From Syntrophomonadaceae bacterium (GTDB taxonomy: Bacteria; Bacillota; Syntrophomonadia; Syntrophomonadales; Syntrophomonadaceae), in NCBI GenBank assembly GCA_031265005.1, contig JAISDD010000127.1:1-8938 (forward strand): a stretch of 8,938 nucleotides of DNA, read 5' to 3'. Numbering within the stretch: the first letter of the stretch is position 1; each line of letters begins with the position of its first letter. This document shows positions 1 to 5,524 of this stretch, in pieces. Made by a program: the position numbers and the translations under genes. The notes beneath the pieces are model-generated. The model was given only the letters and a program-made list of their open reading frames with translations. It had not been told where the DNA came from and made no database searches.

Positions 1-257
1 CCTCTAAAAACCGGGAAATCAGCGGTAATCTCAATACCGCAAGGCAATTCTCCCAAAAAACCTTGCAGCAAAAAATTATAGAAGCGTTTAGCGTGTTCCT
101 TTTCGTTTTCAGCCGTTTCCGTAAAAATGTTTTTTATTTGCTTAAATCCTTCTTTGTCAGCGACAGAAGCATAAAAAACATATCTGTTCCGCGCCTGAGA
201 TTCGCCTGCAAAAGCTTTCATAAGATTATCAGCGGTTTTAGTTCCTTTTAGAATCAT
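1..257 (-). CDS. rbr: Rubrerythrin, N-terminal part (cut by window edge)
   Basis: This open frame has 85 complete codons and continues past the left edge. Rubrerythrin is a cytoplasmic non-haem di-iron protein that reduces hydrogen peroxide in anaerobes. The N-terminus (LKGTKTADNLMKAFAGESQA) is the classic rubrerythrin opening. The first di-iron ligand is E19 in FAGES, and an ExxH motif is at E52-H55 within the segment NEKEHAKRFY. These match E20, E53 and H56 of the Desulfovibrio family reference. The remaining ligands and the C-terminal rubredoxin domain lie outside the window. The ATG at 255-257 is preceded by AGGAGG (265-270) at a 7-base spacing. That site overlaps the perR stop by one base, so the gene is almost certainly co-transcribed with perR and under its peroxide control. 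Family assignment is firm; whether the rubredoxin domain is present cannot be seen. Confidence 0.93.
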   Translation of the reverse strand, partial: MILKGTKTADNLMKAFAGESQARNRYVFYASVADKEGFKQIKNIFTETAENEKEHAKRFYNFLLQGFLGELPCGIEITADFPVFR

Positions 258-269
258 ATTTATTCCTCC

Positions 270-695
270 TTAAACATTATTATGATCTAAACAATCCGTA
301 CATATGCCTTTTAGATAGATATGTTTTTCTTTTATAAAACAGTTTTGTAAGCTGAAAACGTCTACTATACCCTCGTCAAAATAAAAATCTTCTATTTTGC
401 CGCATTGCTCACATTTGAAATGCCCATGTACATTTACATTAGCGTCAAAACGAGCTTCATGCCCCTCAATATTTATCAGCTGAACCAGGTTATGGTCTAA
501 AAAAATATCCAAAGTATTATATACCGTAGTTTTTGATAAAGTAGGAATTTCTTTGAGTAATTCCAAATATATTTCATCAACCGTAGGATGATTTTCCCAT
601 TTCATAAGATATTCCATAACTTTTATCCGCGGGTACGACGGTTTAATTTCATTATTTACTAATTTTTGGGTCACTAATTCAATTGTAGTATCCAT
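270..695 (-). CDS. perR: PerR-type peroxide-sensing repressor (Fur family)
   Basis: This is a 141-aa Fur-family repressor, the usual length. The N-terminal winged helix carries HPTVDEIY (36-43) and the recognition-helix stretch KTTVYNTL (55-62). The C-terminal part carries ARFD (81-84), HGHFKCEQCGKI (90-101) and a second CxxC at C132/C135. The four cysteines C95, C98, C132 and C135 form the structural zinc site. H36, D84, H90, H92 and D103 line up with the PerR regulatory-metal ligands H37, D85, H91, H93 and D104 of Bacillus subtilis. An Asp rather than Glu at the last position is the feature that separates PerR sensors from Fur. It should repress its own operon and release DNA when peroxide oxidises the Fe-bound histidines. 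A PerR box lies in its promoter and rubrerythrin follows 12 bases downstream. The ATG has GAGG (706-709) 10 bases upstream. PerR rather than Fur or Zur is well supported. Confidence 0.9.
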   Translation of the reverse strand: MDTTIELVTQKLVNNEIKPSYPRIKVMEYLMKWENHPTVDEIYLELLKEIPTLSKTTVYNTLDIFLDHNLVQLINIEGHEARFDANVNVHGHFKCEQCGKIEDFYFDEGIVDVFSLQNCFIKEKHIYLKGICTDCLDHNNV

Positions 696-728
696 TAATA
701 TAAAACCTCAATTAAAATAAATATAATT

Positions 729-743
729 TTATAATGATTATTA
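729..743. promoter_or_regulatory. PerR box in the perR-rbr promoter
   Basis: The 15-base sequence TTATAATGATTATTA matches the published PerR box TTATAATNATTATAA at 13 of 14 defined positions. It sits between the -10 element and the perR start and overlaps the last base of the -10, so a bound repressor would block transcription start. This implies autoregulation of perR and co-regulation of rbr. Confidence 0.78.
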
Positions 744-771
744 CTTTAACTATTAATCATTCATTTGTCAA
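743..771 (-). promoter_or_regulatory. SigA-type promoter of perR-rbr
   Basis: On the minus strand a perfect -35 TTGACA (766-771) is followed after 17 bases by TAAAGT (743-748), a 4/6 match to TATAAT. The -35 lies only 17 bases past the iorB stop, and no terminator hairpin is visible between them, so read-through from iorAB into perR is possible in addition. Confidence 0.65.
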
Positions 772-788
772 ATTATCCTTATTTTAAG

Positions 789-1373
789 TCAGACCAAATT
801 GTAACCAGCTTCAAAAGCTTTTATATTTACTGTCAAAGCTTTTGGAGGAACCATTTCTTTTATAGCTTCTTTAACTTTTTCCGCCGGCAAATTCAAAACT
901 GATGCCAGTATACCTACCAAAACAACATTGGCGGCTCTTATTTCCCCGCATGACACAGCTATATCCGTAGCTTTTACCAGCGTCGCGTCGTTAATAAATC
1001 CTACTATTTGTTTCTCAAGGTTTTGCGGATATTTCATTTTGCCGCTTATTACTGGTAAAGGATCCACCTGTTCATCATTGATTATCACTTTTCCTGCCGG
1101 CTTCACATAATTTAACCAGCGGGCAGCTTCTAACTTTTCAAAAGCCAGCAAGATATCAGCGTCGCCTTTTTTTATAACCGGAGAATAAACTTTACTTCCA
1201 TAGCGAACTTGGGATACTACGCTGCCTCCGCGCTGAGCCATACCGTGAACTTCCGACACTTTAACATCATAGCTCATGTCCACCAGAACCCAAGCTATAA
1301 TCCTGCTGGTAAGTAAAGTGCCTTGTCCTCCTACTCCGGCGATCAAAATATTACGGGTTTTAGTTCCTTCCAT
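789..1373 (-). CDS. iorB: Indolepyruvate:ferredoxin oxidoreductase, subunit beta
   Basis: This 194-aa protein is the gamma-type domain subunit of the 2-oxoacid:ferredoxin oxidoreductase family and has the normal length for IorB. It partners IorA in the cytoplasm. The complex converts aryl-pyruvates plus CoA to aryl-acyl-CoA and CO2 while reducing ferredoxin. Visible signatures are GVGGQG (13-18) near the N-terminus, the family motif EVHGMAQRGGSV (41-52) and DADILLAFE (71-79). The start lies four bases after the iorA stop. Its ribosome binding site (AAGGAGG, 1386-1392) is inside the last iorA codons, 12 bases before the ATG, so the two subunits are probably translated in a coupled way. Nothing looks truncated. 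The start is reliable because the order, spacing and motifs agree. Confidence 0.94.
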   Translation of the reverse strand: MEGTKTRNILIAGVGGQGTLLTSRIIAWVLVDMSYDVKVSEVHGMAQRGGSVVSQVRYGSKVYSPVIKKGDADILLAFEKLEAARWLNYVKPAGKVIINDEQVDPLPVISGKMKYPQNLEKQIVGFINDATLVKATDIAVSCGEIRAANVVLVGILASVLNLPAEKVKEAIKEMVPPKALTVNIKAFEAGYNLV

Positions 1374-1377
1374 AAAA

Positions 1378-3123
1378 TTAATGTTCCTCCTTCAGACTTA
1401 TGGCGTCAAAAGAGCATACTTCAGGGCAAAGCCCGCACGTAACACAATTATGCTCATTAAAATAAGCTTTTTTAGTTTCGTCATTAAAGGATATACCGGT
1501 GCATCCGATTTTTATACACAATTTACAAGATTTACACTTGTCATCATCCACAAAATACTTTTGTTTAGGGTGGTCTTTGACGATCAGCGCGCAAGGCCGC
1601 TTGGCAATAATAACCGAAGGTTCAAGGCGGGCCAGCTCCTCCTGTAATACTTTTCTAAGCTCATTTAGACGCAGAGGATCAACTATGCGAACGTGTTCTA
1701 CCCCAATAGCCTTAACCAACGCTTCCAAATCCAGCTTATGAGTAGGCTTATTATCTATGGTAACCCCTGTACCTGGATGGTTTTGATGCCCTGTCATGGC
1801 GGTAGTGTCATTGTCCAAAATCAGTACAGTGGAAGTTCCTTTGTTGTACACTACATCTATCAACGCGGTTATTCCTGAATGAACAAACGTAGAATCTCCA
1901 ATGACAGCCACCGTTTTCCGGTCATAAGCATCACCCTTAGCTTTTTCAAAACCCAAAGCGCTTCCAATACTAGCTCCCATGCAGATACAAGCGTCTATGG
2001 CTTCCAGCGGCGCCAGCGCCCCTAAAGTATAACAGCCGATATCTCCCATAACTGTCAGCTTCATACGGTTTAAAGTATAAAATACGCCCCGATGAGGACA
2101 TCCAGGGCATAATAAAGGCGGACGGCCCGGCAGATCGTTTTTAAATTGAAAATCATTCCCTTGTTGATTTCCTAAAAGTTTTTCTTCCACCAGTTCAGGA
2201 GTGTATTCGTCAACTAAGCTGAATATATTTTTACCTTCTACAGTTATACCCCATATCTTAATTTGTTCTTCAATAAAAGGCTCTAATTCTTCCACCACCA
2301 CTAAGCGCTCCACCCCCGCCGCAAACTCTTTTATGAGTCTTTCCGGCAAAGGATTAACAATCCCCAGCTTCAATACGGAAACATGCGGCAATACTTCTTT
2401 AACGTATTGATACGAAACTCCGCTGGTTACAATCCCGAGTTTTCTGTCTCCCCACTGTATGACATTCAGCTCGCTGGTCTCCGCATATTCTCTTTGTTTA
2501 ATAATACGCTGCTCCACTGCTATATGCCTTTCTTTGGCATAACCAGGCAGCATAACGTACTTAGGAGCTTCCTTTTTATATTCCTTTATTTCAACCTGTT
2601 CTATTTCTCCCAGTTCAACCAAAGTTTGAGAGTGGGCTAAACGGGTCGTTATCCTAAGCATAATCGGTCCATCAAAATACTCGCTTAAATGAAAGGCTAA
2701 GCGGGTAAAATCTTTAGCTTCTTGGCTGTCGGACGGTTCCAATACCATCAATTTAGCAAACTTCCCATATCCGCGATTGTCCTGTTCGTTTTGTGAGGAA
2801 AACATCCCCGGGTCATCGGCCGACACTAATACTAAGCCCCCGTTAACTCCTGTATAAGAAAAAGTATACAGTGGATCGGCCGCCACATTGACTCCCACAT
2901 GCTTCATCGCCACTAAAGTGCGTACGCCAGCTATCGAAGCTCCAGCCCCTACTTCTAAAGCAACTTTTTCATTGGGCGCCCATTCTGAATAAACATCCGA
3001 AAATTCAGCCAGTTTACTTACTATCTCCGTACTGGGAGTCCCCGGATAAGCGGTCGCCGCTCTGACCCCAGCCTCATAAGCTCCTCTGGCAACGGCTTCA
3101 TTCCCAATCATCAAGTTTTTCAC
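1378..3123 (-). CDS. iorA: Indolepyruvate:ferredoxin oxidoreductase, subunit alpha
   Basis: This 581-aa protein is the catalytic subunit that decarboxylates aryl-pyruvates (indolepyruvate, phenylpyruvate) with thiamine diphosphate and passes electrons through Fe-S clusters to ferredoxin. The N-terminal pyrimidine-binding domain has AYPGTPSTEI (25-34) and the glutamate-bearing NEKVALEVGAGAS (51-63). The thiamine diphosphate domain has LCPGCPHR (338-345), GDIGCYTLG (360-368) and the GDS...DND metal/diphosphate motif (409-439). The C-terminus carries two [4Fe-4S] motifs: C530, C533, C536, C541 with a four-residue last gap, and C560, C563, C566, C570. Such clusters and enzymes are oxygen-sensitive, which fits the perR-rbr genes next door. 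Translation starts at GTG (3121-3123), 10 bases after AAGGAGG. It is the first gene of the iorA-iorB operon. Substrate range beyond aryl-pyruvates is not decided by the sequence. Confidence 0.95.
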   Translation of the reverse strand: MKNLMIGNEAVARGAYEAGVRAATAYPGTPSTEIVSKLAEFSDVYSEWAPNEKVALEVGAGASIAGVRTLVAMKHVGVNVAADPLYTFSYTGVNGGLVLVSADDPGMFSSQNEQDNRGYGKFAKLMVLEPSDSQEAKDFTRLAFHLSEYFDGPIMLRITTRLAHSQTLVELGEIEQVEIKEYKKEAPKYVMLPGYAKERHIAVEQRIIKQREYAETSELNVIQWGDRKLGIVTSGVSYQYVKEVLPHVSVLKLGIVNPLPERLIKEFAAGVERLVVVEELEPFIEEQIKIWGITVEGKNIFSLVDEYTPELVEEKLLGNQQGNDFQFKNDLPGRPPLLCPGCPHRGVFYTLNRMKLTVMGDIGCYTLGALAPLEAIDACICMGASIGSALGFEKAKGDAYDRKTVAVIGDSTFVHSGITALIDVVYNKGTSTVLILDNDTTAMTGHQNHPGTGVTIDNKPTHKLDLEALVKAIGVEHVRIVDPLRLNELRKVLQEELARLEPSVIIAKRPCALIVKDHPKQKYFVDDDKCKSCKLCIKIGCTGISFNDETKKAYFNEHNCVTCGLCPEVCSFDAISLKEEH

Positions 3124-3133
3124 TTAACTATTA

Positions 3134-3140
3134 CCTCCTT
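3134..3140 (-). promoter_or_regulatory. Ribosome binding site fixing the iorA GTG start
   Basis: AAGGAGG on the minus strand lies 10 bases before GTG at 3121-3123. There is no better-placed ATG, and the first residues after the GTG (KNLMIGNEAVARGAYEAG) are the conserved IorA beginning, so the GTG is the likely start. Confidence 0.75.
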
Positions 3141-3202
3141 GCAGTCACAACTAACCAAACGCCAAAATTATTTATCTTTTGCCATTATTTTATTTTATTT
3201 TT

Positions 3203-3211
3203 ATTATAACA
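3203..3211 (-). promoter_or_regulatory. Extended -10 promoter candidate for iorAB
   Basis: The minus strand reads TGTTATAAT, a perfect TGnTATAAT extended -10, about 80 bases before the iorA start. No good -35 hexamer is seen 16-18 bases upstream, which extended -10 promoters tolerate. The expected leader would be about 70 nt and A-rich. Confidence 0.5.
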
Positions 3212-3400
3212 TACGGAAAACCTGAAAACGGATTATTTCCATTGGTAAGAACAGTCTGAAAGACCTGCGTGTATAAATTTTCAAGCTTAATCCTTGCTGG
3301 CGTTTTATTTATAAAACATACTTTTAATAATTATAGCTGTTTTTCCAATTGAACAGAAACTTAAATTTCCCTAAATATTTAAAATTAACGCTGTTTAAAA
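3212..3400. other. Intergenic region between the 106-aa gene and iorA promoter
   Basis: This AT-rich stretch follows the stop of the 106-aa gene. I see no convincing terminator. A six-pair AT-rich hairpin (3302-3317) lacks a U-tract. A second TATAAT on the minus strand (3330-3335) has no clear -35 and lies inside a loose PerR-box-like sequence (3322-3336, 12 of 14 positions). No gene is supported here. Confidence 0.5.
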
Positions 3401-3721
3401 CTAAGTATACTCTCCGCTTTCAGCTAAAAAATCATCAATCATCACAATTATACTCACTATTTCTTCCGGTTTCTTGAAATCAGCCGCCATCAGCGTCGCC
3501 ATTATAATTTCTTCGGCGCCTTGATCAATGGCGCTATTTTGCCATTCTCTCAGACTCTTCGTTAACTGCGGGAAATGCTTATTGGTCATTATTTCTTCCA
3601 GTAAGTTAAGTAATAACTTCATTTCTTCCGCGTTTATCTTACTTTTATTGAACCATGACATAACCACTCCCGCCGTCTCTTTATAAAGCGTCTGTTTTCT
3701 TTCTTGCTCCCGCCTCATCAT
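3401..3721 (-). CDS. Small helical protein of unknown function, coupled to the helicase gene
   Basis: I do not recognise this 106-aa protein. It looks mostly alpha-helical and charged, with amphipathic stretches around residues 32-47 (AEEMKLLLNLLEEIMT) and 86-100. It has no signal peptide, cysteines or clear motif. The first ATG (3719-3721) overlaps the helicase stop as TAATG, so translation by re-initiation is plausible. No good ribosome binding site precedes that ATG. A second in-frame ATG at 3659-3661 begins MSWFNKSKINAEE and has GGGAG a few bases upstream, so the real protein may be 86 aa. The 20 extra residues (RREQERKQ...) are basic and less protein-like. The tight link to the helicase suggests a role with it, perhaps as an accessory or modulator, but that rests on context only. 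It is the last gene before a 277-base gap. Confidence 0.7.
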   Translation of the reverse strand: MMRREQERKQTLYKETAGVVMSWFNKSKINAEEMKLLLNLLEEIMTNKHFPQLTKSLREWQNSAIDQGAEEIIMATLMAADFKKPEEIVSIIVMIDDFLAESGEYT

Positions 3722-5100
3722 TATGAAACACTTTGCGCGTCGTTCATAGTTTGCCTCTGCAAGTCAAAAACAATGGGCATCCTGACGCCGCTCAGACCAT
3801 CCCGGTTTTTTTCCACATATATGTAATAATTGGGGTTTAAATATTTTTTTAGATTCTCGTCTTCCTCCAGGTCTTCACGCGGTATTGGACTAAGTTTAAG
3901 CATTAAATCGCACTCGTTTTTCATGCGTTTGGCCCCTTGCAAAGTGCCGTCAGGATTCAGCTGCACTAAGCATAACACAGCAATTTTCAGGTTTTGCGCC
4001 AACAGTTTTTGAGCTTTGACGATTTGTTCCAATATCTGCCATTCCTGTAACCGCGGGTCTATCTTATCCATACGACCCACATAATCTATAATCATCATGG
4101 CAATGTTTTTCTGCACTTTGAATTTCCGGGCTAAAGAGATGGTTTTCTCGGGAGTAAGATTCGGACAAGGATACGAATAAAAACCGCTATCCTGCAACTC
4201 AGAATAAGCGTTAAATATGATCGACAATTTCGTTTCATCAATATCTCCTAAACGAATACGGTCATGTTCAATACCAGTCAAAATGGAAGCCCAGCGCAAC
4301 GCTATCTGCTCCCTGCTCATCTCCGTATTCAAATATAATAAAGGTTGTTTGGCGTCTAAAGCTATAGATTTGGCTGTATTAAGCGCAAACGCCGTTTTGC
4401 CGTGTCCTGTTTGCGCTCCTAATATTATCAGGTCCCCTGGTTTATAACCTAGCGTTATATGATTCAAATTATCAAAACCAGTAGGTAATCCGTCTAAAGG
4501 TATTACTCCTTTATATTTGTCCCGTATTTCTTTATAGCGCAAAAAACGCCGTTCCACTTCATCATATCCTAATTTGGCCAAAGAGTCCGGCGTATCGACA
4601 AAATCATCGATATCCAGCGCGGTCAAATTAGTTAACTCTTCTTCCGCCCCCAGTAATATCTTCTCTGCTTCCAATTCATTTTGATTTTTTTCCATTAAAT
4701 TTTGGTGGTTTTTTCTTAAAAACAGCTCGAAATATCTTAGCTTGGCTTTTTCCTTAACTTTGGCAATCCAATATTTTATATTCGCTTCATCTATGTACTG
4801 TTCAGCTATATATTTTATCTCTTCTATTTCTTGAGGGTCAGCGAACATCCCCAGTTCATGTCCTTCTTTAAGCACCTCCACAAAAGTCGGCCTAGTTTCC
4901 CTTTCAAATAAATTACACAGCAAGTCGAAAACTAAAGCATGTCTGGGGGAGTAAAAATCGCTGGCCTTTAAAGCATTATAAGCTTCAATGCAAGACTCTT
5001 CAGAATCAAACATCGCGGACAAAACCCTGCGTTCGCTGTCCAGGTCAAATAAAATTCCTTCTTTATTTCTGTCCTGTATGCTCCATTGCAAAAAATTCAC
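3721..5100 (-). CDS. Divergent DnaB-family replicative helicase
   Basis: This 459-aa protein is close to the usual DnaB length (about 440-470). DnaB helicases are hexameric RecA-fold motors that unwind DNA at the replication fork. The N-terminal helical domain (about 22-115, with ERRVLSAMF and FYSPRHALVFDLL) matches the DnaB primase-contacting domain. The ATPase part has Walker A GAQTGHGKT (228-236), the catalytic-glutamate segment NTEMS (258-262), Walker B MIIDY (336-340), Q380 in LVQLN, and the arginine-finger-like EKNRDG (430-435). It is odd in that the stretch between Q380 and NECD (395-398) is about ten residues shorter than in classic DnaB. The usual DLRESGxIEQDAD signature is only loosely kept as LQGAKRMKNECD. 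This could be the host helicase of a divergent lineage or a phage-type paralogue. It follows the DnaD-type gene after a 424-base gap. The drawn start is GTG at 5098-5100, but TTG at 5089-5091 fits the ribosome binding site better. Confidence 0.88.
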   Translation of the reverse strand: MNFLQWSIQDRNKEGILFDLDSERRVLSAMFDSEESCIEAYNALKASDFYSPRHALVFDLLCNLFERETRPTFVEVLKEGHELGMFADPQEIEEIKYIAEQYIDEANIKYWIAKVKEKAKLRYFELFLRKNHQNLMEKNQNELEAEKILLGAEEELTNLTALDIDDFVDTPDSLAKLGYDEVERRFLRYKEIRDKYKGVIPLDGLPTGFDNLNHITLGYKPGDLIILGAQTGHGKTAFALNTAKSIALDAKQPLLYLNTEMSREQIALRWASILTGIEHDRIRLGDIDETKLSIIFNAYSELQDSGFYSYPCPNLTPEKTISLARKFKVQKNIAMMIIDYVGRMDKIDPRLQEWQILEQIVKAQKLLAQNLKIAVLCLVQLNPDGTLQGAKRMKNECDLMLKLSPIPREDLEEDENLKKYLNPNYYIYVEKNRDGLSGVRMPIVFDLQRQTMNDAQSVS

Positions 5101-5103
5101 CTC
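5098..5103 (-). promoter_or_regulatory. Ribosome binding site that points to a TTG start for the helicase
   Basis: The minus strand reads GAGGTG followed by six bases and then TTG (5089-5091, codon 4 of the longest frame). The longest-frame GTG (5098-5100) is itself part of this Shine-Dalgarno sequence and has no site of its own at normal spacing. The helicase therefore probably starts at TTG and is 456 aa. Confidence 0.55.
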
Positions 5104-5202
5104 ATTAACAAATAGCCTTTCGCCGTGTTGCGCGGCGCCTAAAACATCGTCTCTTCCTTATTTTAATCCCCCCAGCGCACCGCTTAAAAACTTAAAAATT
5201 TA

Positions 5203-5243
5203 TTCAGCGAAAAATTTTTCGTTCAGCGCCGGTTTAAACTGAA
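5203..5243. repeat. TTCAGCG direct repeats around a 14-base palindrome
   Basis: TTCAGCG occurs at 5203-5209 and 5222-5228, 19 bases apart. Between them CGAAAAATTTTTCG (5208-5221) is a perfect palindrome. CTGAA at 5239-5243 is the inverse of TTCAG, and GTTTAAAC (5232-5239) is another palindrome. A further CAGCG lies at 5173-5177. The arrangement resembles a protein-binding cluster, but no binding protein can be assigned. Confidence 0.5.
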
Positions 5244-5258
5244 TTGACTTTCATCTCC

Positions 5259-5283
5259 CCGCTCTCTCGCTCGAAAAAAGCGG
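5259..5283 (-). other. Ten-pair RNA hairpin specific to the minus-strand transcript
   Basis: On the minus strand CCGCTTTTTT (5274-5283) pairs with GAGAGAGCGG (5259-5268) around the loop CGAGC. Three of the pairs are G.U. In the opposite strand these become C-A mismatches, leaving only five pairs, so any function is in the RNA of the helicase transcript. GGGGAG and an ATG follow it (a six-codon frame, unlikely to be a gene). Confidence 0.45.
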
Positions 5284-5330
5284 TATAATCATTCTGTAAG
5301 CTATATATACAACCGGCCCCGTTATTACTG

Positions 5331-5374
5331 AATAAAAAACGGCCCTGAGCAAGCAAACCTCTTTATTCAGGTCC
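5331..5374 (-). terminator. Rho-independent terminator-like hairpin after the DnaD-type gene
   Basis: The minus-strand arms GGACCTGA (5367-5374) and TCAGGGCC (5341-5348) form seven Watson-Crick pairs with one A-G mismatch and an 18-base loop. They are followed by G and six T (5334-5339). It lies about 150 bases beyond the DnaD-type stop and 230 before the helicase start. It could end the upstream transcript or act as an attenuator; the long loop lowers certainty. Confidence 0.5.
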
Positions 5375-5381
5375 AGTAAAG

Positions 5382-5414
5382 CTACATGCTAAGTACCGCG
5401 ATTATAAAATTCAT
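5382..5414 (-). CDS. Possible 10-codon leader peptide ahead of the terminator-like hairpin
   Basis: ATG at 5412-5414 opens a 10-codon frame (MNFIIAVLSM, TAG stop at 5382-5384). GAGG (5422-5425) lies seven bases upstream, a normal ribosome binding distance. The stop is only seven bases before the 5' arm of the terminator-like hairpin, so a ribosome at the stop would cover part of that arm, the geometry of translational attenuators. No run of regulatory codons is present. A frame this short can arise by chance, and the TATAAT at 5401-5406 lies inside it, so the call is tentative. Confidence 0.25.
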   Translation of the reverse strand: MNFIIAVLSM

Positions 5415-5524
5415 ACCTGATCCTCAAATATGCTGAAACTGTTTATAAAGCTAAACCACTTACTGGTCAGTGAAAAACATTTTACTTTTTATAGAAGAAT
5501 AGTTGCGAAAAGAAATAGAATGAT

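Larger units (their letters stand above)
5101..5524 (-). other. Long structured non-coding region before the helicase
   Basis: These 424 bases separate the DnaD-type gene from the helicase and contain no long ORF on the minus strand. They are rich in structure: a possible 10-codon leader ORF (5382-5414), a terminator-like hairpin (5331-5374), two further helices overlapping it, a ten-pair hairpin (5259-5283) and short repeats with a perfect palindrome (5203-5243). A possible promoter inside it is TTGAGG (5422-5427) with TATAAT (5401-5406), but the spacer is only 15 bases. The length is unusual for two same-strand genes with related functions. Confidence 0.6.

Noticed and set aside
1276..1647. 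123-codon plus-strand frame across the iorA-iorB junction
   Set aside because: It is antisense to two firmly identified genes and has no family features; other plus-strand frames in the window are rejected for the same reason.
3204..3284. 26-codon minus-strand frame starting at TTG with AAGGA upstream, in front of iorA
   Set aside because: Its stop lies inside the iorA -10 element, the start is TTG, and the peptide has no recognisable feature.
3302..3317. Hairpin GTTTTA-TTTA-TAAAAC as a terminator of the 106-aa gene
   Set aside because: The stem is six AT-rich pairs and no U-tract follows on the minus strand.
3807..3818. TTTTTCCACATA as a DnaA-box-like site
   Set aside because: It is a single imperfect match inside the helicase coding sequence, with no companion boxes nearby.
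5315..5427. T-box riboswitch before the helicase
   Set aside because: The conserved T-box sequence and specifier stem are missing, and the downstream gene is not an aminoacyl-tRNA or amino-acid gene.
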